Shown: positions 47,701 through 62,755 of the stretch, one piece after another | How positions within the stretch are numbered: the first letter of the stretch is position 1 | How the letters are laid out: each line of letters begins with the position of its first letter | Source of the DNA: Elmis aenea | Taxonomy: Eukaryota > Arthropoda > Insecta > Coleoptera > Elmidae | NCBI GenBank assembly: GCA_947652605.1 | Contig: CANTFG010000073.1 | Coordinates: 248,001-312,000 of the forward strand | DNA length: 64,000 nt | Direction: 5' to 3' | The notes under the pieces: generated by a model | Told to the model about the DNA's origin: nothing | The model's database searches: none | What the model saw: the letters and a program-made list of their open reading frames with translations, nothing else | Translations under genes and position numbers: made by a program

Positions 47701-50700
47701 TTTTAAAATTTTTACTTTTTTGAATAACTTTGTAAATTAAATTTCAAACTAGTTAAAACAAACGGCATAATACTAAGAAAATTAAACTCTATAACATGCT
47801 AAAATTTGAACAAAATGTAACGAGCCGTTTTCGAAAAAAAATTTCAAAAATTTTAAAATTTTTAATTTTTTGAATAACTTTGTAAATTAAATTTCAAACT
47901 AGTTGAAACAAACGGCATTATACTAAGAAAATTAAACTCTATAACATGCTAAAATTTGAACAAAATCGTATGAGCCGTTTTCGAGAAAAAAATTCAAAAT
48001 TTTTAAAATTTTTACTTTTTTGAATAACTTTGTAAATTAAATTTCAAACTAGTTGAAACAAACGGCATTATACTAAGAAAATTAAACTCTATAACATGCT
48101 AAAATTTGAACAAAATGTAACGAGCCGTTTTCGAAAAAAAATTTTCAAAATTTTGATAATTTTTAATTTTTCGAATAACTTTGTAAATTAAATTTCAAAC
48201 TAGTTGAAACAAACGGCATTATACTAAGAAAATAAAACTCTATAACATACTAAAATTTGAACAAAATCGTATGAGCCGTTTTCAAGAAAAAAATTCAAAA
48301 TTTTTAAAATTTTTACTTTTTTGAATAACTTTGTAAATTAAATTTCAAACTAGTTAAAACAAACGGCATTATACTAAGAAAATTAAACTCTATAACATGC
48401 TAAAATTTGAACAAAATGTAACGAGCCGTTTTCGAAAAAAAATTTCAAAAATTTTAAAATTTTTAATTTTTTGAATAACTTTGTAAATTAAATTTCAAAC
48501 TAGTTGAAACAAACGGCATTATACTAAGAAAATTAAACTCTATAACATGCTAAAATTTGAACAACATGTAACGAGCCGTTTTCGAAAAAAAATTTCAAAA
48601 TTTTGATAATTTTTAATTTTTCGAATAACTTTGTAAATTAAATTTCAAACTAGTTGAAACAAACGGCAATATACTAAGAAAATAAAACTCTATAACATAC
48701 TAAAATTTGAACAAAATCGTATGAGCCGTTTTCGAGAAAAAAATTCAAAATTTTTAAAATTTTTACTTTTTTGAATAACTTTGTAAATTAAATTTCAAAC
48801 TAGTTGAATCGAACGGCATAATACTAAGAAAATTAAACTCTATAACATGCTAAAATTTGAACAAAATGTAACGAGCCGTTTTCGAAAAAAAATTTCAAAA
48901 ATTTTAAAATTTTTAATTTTTTGAATAACTTTGTAAATTAAATTTCAAACTAGTTGAAACAAACGGCATTATACTAAGAAAATTAAACTCTATAACATGC
49001 TAAAATTTGAACAAAATGTAACGAGCCGTTTTCGAAAAAAAATTTTCAAAATTTTGATAATTTTTAATTTTTCGAATAACTTTGTAAATTAAATTTCAAA
49101 CTAGTTGAAACAAACGGCATTATACTAAGAAAATAAAACTCTATAACATACTAAAATTTGAACAAAATCGTATGAGCCGTTTTCGAGAAAAAAATTCAAA
49201 ATTTTTAAAATTTTTACTTTTTTGAATAACTTTGTAAATTAAATTTCAAACTAGTTAAAACAAACGGCATAATACTAAGAAAATTAAACTCTATAACATG
49301 CTAAAATTTGAACAAAATGTAACGAGCCGTTTTCGAAAAAAAATTTCAAAAATTTTAAAATTTTTAATTTTTTGAATAACTTTGTAAATTAAATTTCAAA
49401 CTAGTTGAAACAAACGGCATTATACTAAGAAAATTAAACTCTATAACATGCTAAAATTTGAACAAAATCGTATGAGCCGTTTTCGAGAAAAAAATTCAAA
49501 ATTTTTAAAATTTTTACTTTTTTGAATAACTTTGTAAATTAAATTTCAAACTAGTTGAAACAAACGGCATTATACTAAGAAAATTAAACTCTATAACATG
49601 CTAAAATTTGAACAAAATGTAACGAGCCGTTTTCGAAAAAAAATTTTCAAAATTTTGATAATTTTTAATTTTTCGAATAACTTTGTAAATTAAATTTCAA
49701 ACTAGTTGAAACAAACGGCATTATACTAAGAAAATAAAACTCTATAACATACTAAAATTTGAACAAAATCGTATGAGCCGTTTTCGAGAAAAAAATTCAA
49801 AATTTTTAAAATTTTTACTTTTTTGAATAACTTTGTAAATTAAATTTCAAACTAGTTAAAACAAACGGCATAATACTAAGAAAATTAAACTCTATAACAT
49901 GCTAAAATTTGAACAAAATGTAACGAGCCGTTTTCGAAAAAAAATTTCAAAAATTTTAAAATTTTTAATTTTTTGAATAACTTTGTAAATTAAATTTCAA
50001 ACTAGTTGAAACAAACGGCATAATACTAAGAAAATTAAACTCTATAACATGCTAAAATTTGAACAAAATGTAACGAGCCGTTTTCGAAAAAAAATTTCAA
50101 AAATTTTAAAATTTTTAATTTTTTGAATAACTTTGTAAATTAAATTTCAAACTAGTTGAAACAAACGGCATTATACTAAGAAAATTAAACTCTATAACAT
50201 GCTAAAATTTGAACAAAATGTAACGAGCCGTTTTCGAAAAAAAATTTTCAAAATTTTGATAATTTTTAATTTTTCGAATAACTTTGTAAATTAAATTTCA
50301 AACTAGTTGAAACAAACGGCATTATACTAAGAAAATAAAACTCTATAACATACTAAAATTTGAACAAAATCGTATGAGCCGTTTTCGAGAAAAAAATTCA
50401 AAATTTTTAAAATTTTTACTTTTTTGAATAACTTTGTAAATTAAATTTCAAACTAGTTAAAACAAACGGCATAATACTAAGAAAATTAAACTCTATAACA
50501 TGCTAAAATTTGAACAAAATGTAACGAGCCGTTTTCGAAAAAAAATTTCAAAAATTTTAAAATTTTTAATTTTTTGAATAACTTTGTAAATTAAATTTCA
50601 AACTAGTTGAAACAAACGGCATTATACTAAGAAAATTAAACTCTATAACATGCTAAAATTTGAACAAAATCGTATGAGCCGTTTTCGAGAAAAAAATTCA

Positions 50701-53515
50701 AAATTTTTAAAATTTTTACTTTTTTGAATAACTTTGTAAATTAAATTTCAAACTAGTTAAAACAAACGGCATTATACTAAGAAAATTAAACTCTATAACA
50801 TACTAAAATTTGAACAAAATCGTATGAGCCGTTTTCGAGAAAAAAATTTCAAAAATTTTAAAATTTTTAATTTTTTGAATAACTTTGTAAATTAAATTTC
50901 AAACTAGTTGAAACAAACGGCATTATACTAAGAAAATTAAACTCTATAACATGCTAAAATTTGAACAAAATGTAACGAGCCGTTTTCGAAAAAAATTTTC
51001 AAAATTTTGATAATTTTTAATTTTTCGAATAACTTTGTAAATTAAATTTCAAACTAGTTGAAACAAACGGCAATATACTAAGAAAATAAAACTCTATAAC
51101 ATACTAAAATTTGAACAAAATCGTATGAGCCGTTTTCGAGAAAAAAATTCAAAATTTTTAAAATTTTTACTTTTTTGAATAACTTTGTAAATTAAATTTC
51201 AAACTAGTTAAAACAAACGGCATAATACTAAGAAAATTAAACTCTATAACATGCTAAAATTTGAACAAAATGTAACGAGCCGTTTTCGAAAAAAAATTTC
51301 AAAAATTTTAAAATTTTTAATTTTTTGAATAACTTTGTAAATTAAATTTCAAACTAGTTGAAACAAACGGCATTATACTAAGAAAATTAAACTCTATAAC
51401 ATGCTAAAATTTGAACAAAATGTAACTAGCCGTTTTCGAAAAAAATTTTCAAAATTTTGATAATTTTTAATTTTTCGAATAACTTTGTAAATTAAATTTC
51501 AAACTAGTTGAAACAAACGGCATTATACTAAGAAAATTAAACTCTATAACATGCTAAAATTTGAACAACATGTAACGAGCCGTTTTCGAAAAAAATTTTC
51601 AAAATTTTGATAATTTTTAATTTTTCGAATAACTTTGTAAATTAAATTTCAAACTAGTTGAAACAAACGGCATTATACTAAGAAAATAAAACTCTATAAC
51701 ATACTAAAATTTGAACAAAATCGTATGAGCCGTTTTCGAGAAAAAAATTCAAAATTTTTAAAATTTTTACTTTTTTGAATAACTTTGTAAATTAAATTTC
51801 AAACTAGTTAAAACAAACGGCATAATACTAAGAAAATTAAACTCTATAACATGCTAAAATTTGAACAAAATGTAACGAGCCGTTTTCGAAAAAAAATTTC
51901 AAAAATTTTAAAATTTTTAATTTTTTGAATAACTTTGTAAATTAAATTTCAAACTAGTTGAAACAAACGGCATTATACTAAGAAAATTAAACTCTATAAC
52001 ATGCTAAAATTTGAACAAAATCGTATGAGCCGTTTTCGAGAAAAAAATTCAAAATTTTTAAAATTTTTACTTTTTTGAATAACTTTGTAAATTAAATTTC
52101 AAACTAGTTGAAACAAACGGCATTATACTAAGAAAATTAAACTCTATAACATGCTAAAATTTGAACAAAATGTAACGAGCCGTTTTCGAAAAAAAATTTT
52201 CAAAATTTTGATAATTTTTAATTTTTCGAATAACTTTGTAAATTAAATTTCAAACTAGTTGAAACAAACGGCATTATACTAAGAAAATAAAACTCTATAA
52301 CATACTAAAATTTGAACAAAATCGTATGAGCCGTTTTCAAGAAAAAAATTCAAAATTTTTAAAATTTTTACTTTTTTGAATAACTTTGTAAATTAAATTT
52401 CAAACTAGTTAAAACAAACGGCATTATACTAAGAAAATTAAACTCTATAACATGCTAAAATTTGAACAAAATGTAACGAGCCGTTTTCGAAAAAAAATTT
52501 CAAAAATTTTAAAATTTTTAATTTTTTGAATAACTTTGTAAATTAAATTTCAAACTAGTTGAAACAAACGGCATTATACTAAGAAAATTAAACTCTATAA
52601 CATGCTAAAATTTGAACAACATGTAACGAGCCGTTTTCGAAAAAAAATTTCAAAATTTTGATAATTTTTAATTTTTCGAATAACTTTGTAAATTAAATTT
52701 CAAACTAGTTGAAACAAACGGCAATATACTAAGAAAATAAAACTCTATAACATACTAAAATTTGAACAAAATCGTATGAGCCGTTTTCGAGAAAAAAATT
52801 CAAAATTTTTAAAATTTTTACTTTTTTGAATAACTTTGTAAATTAAATTTCAAACTAGTTGAATCGAACGGCATAATACTAAGAAAATTAAACTCTATAA
52901 CATGCTAAAATTTGAACAAAATGTAACGAGCCGTTTTCGAAAAAAAATTTCAAAAATTTTAAAATTTTTAATTTTTTGAATAACTTTGTAAATTAAATTT
53001 CAAACTAGTTGAAACAAACGGCATTATACTAAGAAAATTAAACTCTATAACATGCTAAAATTTGAACAAAATGTAACGAGCCGTTTTCGAAAAAAAATTT
53101 TCAAAATTTTGATAATTTTTAATTTTTCGAATAACTTTGTAAATTAAATTTCAAACTAGTTGAAACAAACGGCATTATACTAAGAAAATAAAACTCTATA
53201 ACATACTAAAATTTGAACAAAATCGTATGAGCCGTTTTCGAGAAAAAAATTCAAAATTTTTAAAATTTTTACTTTTTTGAATAACTTTGTAAATTAAATT
53301 TCAAACTAGTTAAAACAAACGGCATAATACTAAGAAAATTAAACTCTATAACATGCTAAAATTTGAACAAAATGTAACGAGCCGTTTTCGAAAAAAAATT
53401 TCAAAAATTTTAAAATTTTTAATTTTTTGAATAACTTTGTAAATTAAATTTCAAACTAGTTGAAACAAACGGCATTATACTAAGAAAATTAAACTCTATA
53501 ACATGCTAAAATTTG
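44760..53515 (+). repeat. 4055-bp satellite tandem duplication
   Basis: About 44760-49460 matches about 48815-53515 at a constant 4055-bp offset. Private marks align: hybrid GAGCCGTTTTCGAGAAAAAA with TTTCAAAAATTTT (46771 and 50826), AACTAGCCG (47370 and 51425), TTTTCAAG in an A monomer (48281 and 52336) and GTTGAATCG (48803 and 52858). The match is longer than the offset, as expected for a tandem duplication of a 4055-bp, 27-monomer unit. Confidence 0.87.
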
Positions 53516-56500
53516 AACAAAATGTAACGAGCCGTTTTCGAAAAAAATTTTCAAAATTTTGATAATTTTTAATTTTTCGAATAACTTTGTAAATTAAATT
53601 TCAAACTAGTTGAAACAAACGGCAATATACTAAGAAAATAAAACTCTATAACATACTAAAATTTGAACAAAATCGTATGAGCCGTTTTCGAGAAAAAAAT
53701 TCAAAATTTTTAAAATTTTTACTTTTTTGAATAACTTTGTAAATTAAATTTCAAACTAGTTGAAACAAACGGCATTATACTAAGAAAATTAAACTCTATA
53801 ACATGCTAAAATTTGAACAAAATGTAACGAGCCGTTTTCGAAAAAAAATTTTCAAAATTTTGATAATTTTTAATTTTTCGAATAACTTTGTAAATTAAAT
53901 TTCAAACTAGTTGAAACAAACGGCATTATACTAAGAAAATAAAACTCTATAACATACTAAAATTTGAACAAAATCGTATGAGCCGTTTTCAAGAAAAAAA
54001 TTCAAAATTTTTAAAATTTTTACTTTTTTGAATAACTTTGTAAATTAAATTTCAAACTAGTTAAAACAAACGGCATAATACTAAGAAAATTAAACTCTAT
54101 AACATGCTAAAATTTGAACAAAATGTAACGAGCCGTTTTCGAAAAAAAATTTCAAAAATTTTAAAATTTTTAATTTTTTGAATAACTTTGTAAATTAAAT
54201 TTCAAACTAGTTGAAACAAACGGCATTATACTAAGAAAATTAAACTCTATAACATGCTAAAATTTGAACCAAATGTAACGAGCCGTTTTCGAAAAAAATT
54301 TTCAAAATTTTGATAATTTTTAATTTTTCGAATAACTTTGTAAATTAAATTTCAAACTAGTTGAAACAAACGGCAATATACTAAGAAAATAAAACTCTAT
54401 AACATACTAAAATTTGAACAAAATCGTATGAGCCGTTTTCGAGAAAAAAATTCAAAATTTTTAAAATTTTTACTTTTTTGAATAACTTTGTAAATTAAAT
54501 TTCAAACTAGTTGAAACAAACGGCATTATACTAAGAAAATTAAACTCTATAACATGCTAAAATTTGAACAAAATGTAACGAGCCGTTTTCGAAAAAAATT
54601 TCAAAATTTTGATAATTTTTAATTTTTCGAATAACTTTGTAAATTAAATTTCAAACTAGTTGAAACAAACGGCATTATACTAAGAAAATAAAACTCTATA
54701 ACATACTAAAATTTGAACAAAATCGTATGAGCCGTTTTCGAGAAAAAAATTCAAAATTTTTAAAATTTTTACTTTTTTGAATAACTTTGTAAATTAAATT
54801 TCAAACTAGTTGAAACAAACGGCATAATACTAAGAAAATTAAACTCTATAACATGCTAAAATTTGAACAAAATGTAACGAGCCGTTTTCGAAAAAAAATT
54901 TCAAAAATTTTAAAATTTTTAATTTTTTGAATAACTTTGTAAATTAAATTTCAAACTAGTTGAAACCAACGGCATTATACTAAGAAAATAAAACTCTATA
55001 ACATACTAAAATTTGAACAAAATCGTATGAGCCGTTTTCGAGAAAAAAATTCAAAATTTTGATAATTTTTAATTTTTCGAATAACTTTGTAAATTAAATT
55101 TCAAACTAGTTGAAACAAACGGCATTATACTAAGAAAATAAAACTCTATAACATACTAAAATTTGAACAAAATCGTATGAGCCGTTTTCGAGAAAAAAAT
55201 TAAAAATTTTTAAAATTTTTACTTTTTTGAATAACTTTGTAAATTAAATTTCAAACTAGTTGAAACAAACGGCATAATACTAAGAAAATTAAACTCTATA
55301 ACATGCTAAAATTTGAACAAAATGTAACGAGCCGTTTTCGAAAAAAAATTTCAAAAATTTTAAAATTTTTAATTTTTTGAATAACTTTGTAAATTAAATT
55401 TCAAACTAGTTGAAACAAACGGCATTATACTAAGAAAATAAAACTCTATAACATACTAAAATTTGAACAAAATCGTATGAGCCGTTTTCGAGAAAAAAAT
55501 TCAAAATTTTGATAATTTTTAATTTTTCGAATAACTTTGTAAATTAAATTTCAAACTAGTTGAAACAAACGGCAATATACTAAGAAAATAAAACTCTATA
55601 ACATACTAAAATTTGAACAAAATCGTATGAGCCGTTTTCAAGAAAAAAATTCAAAATTTTTAAAATTTTTACTTTTTTGAATAACTTTGTAAATTAAATT
55701 TCAAACTAGTTAAAACAAACGGCATAATACTAAGAAAATTAAACTCTATAACATGCTAAAATTTGAACAAAATGTAACGAGCCGTTTTCGAAAAAAAATT
55801 TCAAAAATTTTAAAATTTTTAATTTTTTGAATAACTTTGTAAATTAAATTTCAAACTAGTTGAAACAAACGGCATTATACTAAGAAAATTAAACTCTATA
55901 ACATGCTAAAATTTGAACCAAATGTAACGAGCCGTTTTCGAAAAAAATTTTCAAAATTTTGATAATTTTTAATTTTTCGAATAACTTTGTAAATTAAATT
56001 TCAAACTAGTTGAAACAAACGGCAATATACTAAGAAAATAAAACTCTATAACATACTAAAATTTGAACAAAATCGTATGAGCCGTTTTCGAGAAAAAAAT
56101 TCAAAATTTTTAAAATTTTTACTTTTTTGAATAACTTTGTAAATTAAATTTCAAACTAGTTGAAACAAACGGCATTATACTAAGAAAATTAAACTCTATA
56201 ACATGCTAAAATTTGAACAAAATGTAACGAGCCGTTTTCGAAAAAAATTTCAAAATTTTGATAATTTTTAATTTTTCGAATAACTTTGTAAATTAAATTT
56301 CAAACTAGTTGAAACAAACGGCATTATACTAAGAAAATAAAACTCTATAACATACTAAAATTTGAACAAAATCGTATGAGCCGTTTTCGAGAAAAAAATT
56401 CAAAATTTTTAAAATTTTTACTTTTTTGAATAACTTTGTAAATTAAATTTCAAACTAGTTGAAACAAACGGCATAATACTAAGAAAATTAAACTCTATAA

Positions 56501-59500
56501 CATGCTAAAATTTGAACAAAATGTAACGAGCCGTTTTCGAAAAAAAATTTCAAAAATTTTAAAATTTTTAATTTTTTGAATAACTTTGTAAATTAAATTT
56601 CAAACTAGTTGAAACAAACGGCATTATACTAAGAAAATTAAACTCTATAACATGCTAAAATTTGAACAACATGTAACGAGCCGTTTTCGAAAAAAAATTT
56701 CAAAATTTTGATAATTTTTAATTTTTCGAATAACTTTGTAAATTAAATTTCAAACTAGTTGAAACAAACGGCAATATACTAAGAAAATAAAACTCTATAA
56801 CATACTAAAATTTGAACAAAATCGTATGAGCCGTTTTCGAGAAAAAAATTCAAAATTTTTAAAATTTTTACTTTTTTGAATAACTTTGTAAATTAAATTT
56901 CAAACTAGTTGAATCGAACGGCATAATACTAAGAAAATTAAACTCTATAACATGCTAAAATTTGAACAAAATGTAACGAGCCGTTTTCGAAAAAAAATTT
57001 CAAAATTTTCAAAATTTTTAATTTTTTGAATAACTTTGTAAATTAAATTTCAAACTAGTTGAAACAAACGGCATTATACTAAGAAAATTAAACTTTATAA
57101 CATGCTAAAATTTGAACAAAATGTAACGAGCCGTTTTCGAAAAAAAATTTCAAAAATTTTAAAATTTTTAATTTTTCGAATAACTTTGTAAATTAAATTT
57201 CAAACTAGTTGAAACAAACGGCATTATACTAAGAAAATAAAACTCTATAACATACTAAAATTTGAACAAAATCGTATGAGCCGTTTTCGAGAAAAAAATT
57301 CAAAATTTTTAAAATTTTTACTTTTTTGAATAACTTTGTAAATTAAATTTCAAACTAGTTGAATCGAACGGCATAATACTAAGAAAATTAAACTCTATAA
57401 CATGCTAAAATTTGAACAAAATGTAACGAGCCGTTTTCGAAAAAAAATTTCAAAAATTTTAAAATTTTTAATTTTTTGAATAACTTTGTAAATTAAATTT
57501 CAAACTAGTTGAAACAAACGGCATTATACTAAGAAAATTAAACTCTATAACATGCTAAAATTTGAACAAAATGTAACGAGCCGTTTTCGAAAAAAAATTT
57601 CAAAATTTTGATAATTTTTAATTTTTCGAATAACTTTGTAAATTAAATTTCAAACTAGTTGAAACAAACGGCAATATACTAAGAAAATAAAACTCTATAA
57701 CATACTAAAATTTGAACAAAATCGTATGAGCCGTTTTCGAGAAAAAAATTCAAAATTTTTAAAATTTTTACTTTTTTGAATAACTTTGTAAATTAAATTT
57801 CAAACTAGTTGAAACAAACGGCATTATACTAAGAAAATTAAACTCTATAACATGCTAAAATTTGAACAAAATGTAACGAGCCGTTTTCGAAAAAAAATTT
57901 CAAAATTTTGATAATTTTTAATTTTTCGAATAACTTTGTAAATTAAATTTCAAACTAGTTGAAACAAACGGCATTATACTAAGAAAATAAAACTCTATAA
58001 CATACTAAAATTTGAACAAAATCGTATGAGCCGTTTTCGAGAAAAAAATTCAAAATTTTTAAAATTTTTACTTTTTTGAATAACTTTGTAAATTAAATTT
58101 CAAACTAGTTGAAACAAACGGCATAATACTAAGAAAATTAAACTCTATAACATGCTAAAATTTGAACAAAATGTAACGAGCCGTTTTCGAAAAAAAATTT
58201 CAAAAATTTTAAAATTTTTAATTTTTTGAATAACTTTGTAAATTAAATTTCAAACTAGTTGAAACAAACGGCATTATACTAAGAAAATTAAACTCTATAA
58301 CATGCTAAAATTTGAACATGTAACGAGCCGTTTTCGAAAAAAAATTTCAAAATTTTGATAATTTTTAATTTTTCGAATAACTTTGTAAATTAAATTTCAA
58401 ACTAGTTGAAACAAACGGCAATATACTAAGAAAATAAAACTCTATAACATACTAAAATTTGAACAAAATCGTATGAGCCGTTTTCGAGAAAAAAATTCAA
58501 AATTTTTAAAATTTTTACTTTTTTGAATAACTTTGTAAATTAAATTTCAAACTAGTTGAATCGAACGGCATAATACTAAGAAAATTAAACTCTATAACAT
58601 GCTAAAATTTGAACAAAATGTAACGAGCCGTTTTCGAAAAAAAATTTCAAAATTTTCAAAATTTTTAATTTTTTGAATAACTTTGTAAATTAAATTTCAA
58701 ACTAGTTGAAACAAACGGCATTATACTAAGAAAATTAAACTTTATAACATGCTAAAATTTGAACAAAATGTAACGAGCCGTTTTCGAAAAAAAATTTCAA
58801 AAATTTTAAAATTTTTAATTTTTCGAATAACTTTGTAAATTAAATTTCAAACTAGTTGAAACAAACGGCATTATACTAAGAAAATAAAACTCTATAACAT
58901 ACTAAAATTTGAACAAAATCGTATGAGCCGTTTTCGAGAAAAAAATTCAAAATTTTTAAAATTTTTACTTTTTTGAATAACTTTGTAAATTAAATTTCAA
59001 ACTAGTTGAAACAAACGGCATAATAATAAGAAAATTAAACTCTATAACATGCTAAAATTTGAACAAAATGTAACGAGCCGTTTTCGAAAAAAAATTTCAA
59101 AAATTTTAAAATTTTTAATTTTTTGAATAACTTTGTAAATTAAATTTCAAACTAGTTGAAACAAACGGCATTATACTAAGAAAATTAAACTCTATAACAT
59201 GCTAAAATTTGAACAACATGTAACGAGCCGTTTTCGAAAAAAAATTTCAAAATTTTGATAATTTTTAATTTTTCGAATAACTTTGTAAATTAAATTTCAA
59301 ACTAGTTGAAACAAACGGCAATATACTAAGAAAATAAAACTCTATAACATACTAAAATTTGAACAAAATCGTATGAGCCGTTTTCGAGAAAAAAATTCAA
59401 AATTTTTAAAATTTTTACTTTTTTGAATAACTTTGTAAATTAAATTTCAAACTAGTTGAATCGAACGGCATAATACTAAGAAAATTAAACTCTATAACAT

Positions 59501-62305
59501 GCTAAAATTTGAACAAAATGTAACGAGCCGTTTTCGAAAAAAAATTTCAAAATTTTCAAAATTTTTAATTTTTTGAATAACTTTGTAAATTAAATTTCAA
59601 ACTAGTTGAAACAAACGGCATTATACTAAGAAAATTAAACTTTATAACATGCTAAAATTTGAACAAAATGTAACGAGCCGTTTTCGAAAAAAAATTTCAA
59701 AAATTTTAAAATTTTTAATTTTTCGAATAACTTTGTAAATTAAATTTCAAACTAGTTGAAACAAACGGCATTAAACTAAGAAAATAAAACTCTATAACAT
59801 ACTAAAATTTGAACAAAATCGTATGAGCCGTTTTCGAGAAAAAAATTCAAAATTTTTAAAATTTTTACTTTTTTGAATAACTTTGTAAATTAAATTTCAA
59901 ACTAGTTGAAACAAACGGCATAATACTAAGAAAATTAAACTCTATAACATGCTAAAATTTGAACAAAATGTAACGAGCCGTTTTCGAAAAAAAATTTCAA
60001 AAATTTTAAAATTTTTAATTTTTTGAATAACTTTGTAAATTAAATTTCAAACTAGTTGAAACAAACGGCATTATACTAAGAAAATTAAACTCTATAACAT
60101 GCTAAAATTTGAACAACATGTAACGAGCCGTTTTCGAAAAAAAATTTCAAAATTTTGATAATTTTTAATTTTTCGAATAACTTTGTAAATTAAATTTCAA
60201 ACTAGTTGAAACAAACGGCATTATACTAAGAAAATAAAACTCTATAACATACTAAAATTTGAACAAAATCGTATGAGCCGTTTTCGAGAAAAAAATTCAA
60301 AATTTTTAAAATTTTTACTTTTTTGAATAACTTTGTAAATTAAATTTCAAACTAGTTGAAACAAACGGCATAATACTAAGAAAATTAAACTCTATAACAT
60401 GCTAAAATTTGAACAAAATGTAACAAGCCGTTTTCGAAAAAAAATTTCAAAAATTTTAAAATTTTTAATTTTTTGAATAACTTTGTAAATTAAATTTCAA
60501 ACTAGTTGAAACAAACGGCATTTTACTAAGAAAATTAAACTCTATAACATGCTAAAATTTGAACAACATGTAACGAGCCGTTTTCGAAAAAAAATTTCAA
60601 AATTTTGATAATTTTTAATTTTTCGAATAACTTTGTAAATTAAATTTCAAACTAGTTGAAACAAACGGCAATATACTAAGAAAATAAAACTCTATAACAT
60701 ACTAAAATTTGAACAAAATCGTATGAGCCGTTTTCGAGAAAAAAATTCAAAATTTTTAAAATTTTTACTTTTTTGAATAACTTTGTAAATTAAATTTCAA
60801 ACTAGTTGAATCGAACGGCATAATACTAAGAAAATTAAACTCTATAACATGCTAAAATTTGAACAAAATGTAACGAGCCGTTTTCGAAAAAAAAATTTCA
60901 AAATTTTCAAAATTTTTAATTTTTTGAATAACTTTGTAAATTAAATTTCAAACTAGTTGAAACAAACGGCATAATACTAAGAAAATTAAACTCTATAACA
61001 TGCTAAAATTTGAACAAAATGTAACGAGCCGTTTTCGAAAAAAAATTTCAAAAATTTTAAAATTTTTAATTTTTTGAATAACTTTGTAAATTAAATTTCA
61101 AACTAGTTGAAACAAACGGCATTATACTAAGAAAATTAAACTCTATAACATGCTAAAATTTGAACAACATGTAACGAGCCGTTTTCGAAAAAAAATTTCA
61201 AAATTTTGATAATTTTTAATTTTTCGAATAACTTTGTAAATTAAATTTCAAACTAGTTGAAACAAACGGCAATATACTAAGAAAATAAAACTCTATAACA
61301 TACTAAAATTTGAACAAAATCGTATGAGCCGTTTTCGAGAAAAAAATTCAAAATTTTTAAAATTTTTACTTTTTTGAATAACTTTGTAAATTAAATTTCA
61401 AACTAGTTGAATCGAACGGCATAATACTAAGAAAATTAAACTCTATAACATGCTAAAATTTGAACAAAATGTAACGAGCCGTTTTCGAAAAAAAATTTCA
61501 AAATTTTCAAAATTTTTAATTTTTTGAATAACTTTGTAAATTAAATTTCAAACTAGTTGAAACAAACGGCATTATACTAAGAAAATTAAACTTTATAACA
61601 TGCTAAAATTTGAACAAAATGTAACGAGCCGTTTTCGAAAAAAAATTTCAAAAATTTTAAAATTTTTAATTTTTCGAATAACTTTGTAAATTAAATTTCA
61701 AACTAGTTGAAACAAACGGCATTATACCAAGAAAATAAAACTCTATAACATACTAAAATTTGAACAAAATCGTATGAGCCGTTTTCGAGAAAAAAATTCA
61801 AAATTTTTAAAATTTTTACTTTTTTGAATAACTTTGTAAATTAAATTTCAAACTAGTTGAAACAAACGGCATAATACTAAGAAAATTAAACTCTATAACA
61901 TGCTAAAATTTGAACAAAATGTAACGAGCCGTTTTCGAAAAAAAATTTCAAAAATTTTAAAATTTTTAATTTTTTGAATAACTTTGTAAATTAAATTTCA
62001 AACTAGTTGAAACAAACGGCATTATACTAAGAAAATTAAACTCTATAACATGCTAAAATTTGAACAACATGTAACGAGCCGTTTTCGAAAAAAAATTTAA
62101 AAATTTTGATAATTTTTAATTTTTCGAATAACTTTGTAAATTAAATTTCAAACTAGTTGAAACAAACGGCATTATACTAAGAAAATAAAACTCTATAACA
62201 TACTAAAATTTGAACAAAATCGTATGAGCCGTTTTCGAGAAAAAAATTCAAAATTTTTAAAATTTTTACTTTTTTGAATAACTTTGTAAATTAAATTTCA
62301 AACTA

Positions 62306-62755
62306 GTTGAAACAAACGGCATAATACTAAGAAAATTAAACTCTATAACATGCTAAAATTTGAACAAAATGTAACGAGCCGTTTTCGAAAAAAAATTTCA
62401 AAAATTTTAAAATTTTTAATTTTTTGAATAACTTTGTAAATTAAATTTCAAACTAGTTGAAACAAACGGCATTATACTAAGAAAATTAAACTCTATAACA
62501 TGCTAAAATTTGAACAAAATGTAACGAGCCGTTTTCGAAAAAAAATTTCAAAAATTTTAAAATTTTTAATTTTTTGAATAACTTTGTAAATTAAATTTCA
62601 AACTAGTTGAAACAAACGGCATTATACTAAGAAAATTAAACTCTATAACATGCTAAAATTTGAACAAAATGTAACGAGCCGTTTTCGAAAAAAAATTTCA
62701 AAAATTTTAAAATTTTTAATTTTTTGAATAACTTTGTAAATTAAATTTCAAACTA
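62306..62755 (+). repeat. Run of three consecutive B monomers
   Basis: Three B monomers in a row replace the usual A-B-C order and are almost identical. This points to very recent local expansion of a single monomer. Confidence 0.8.
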
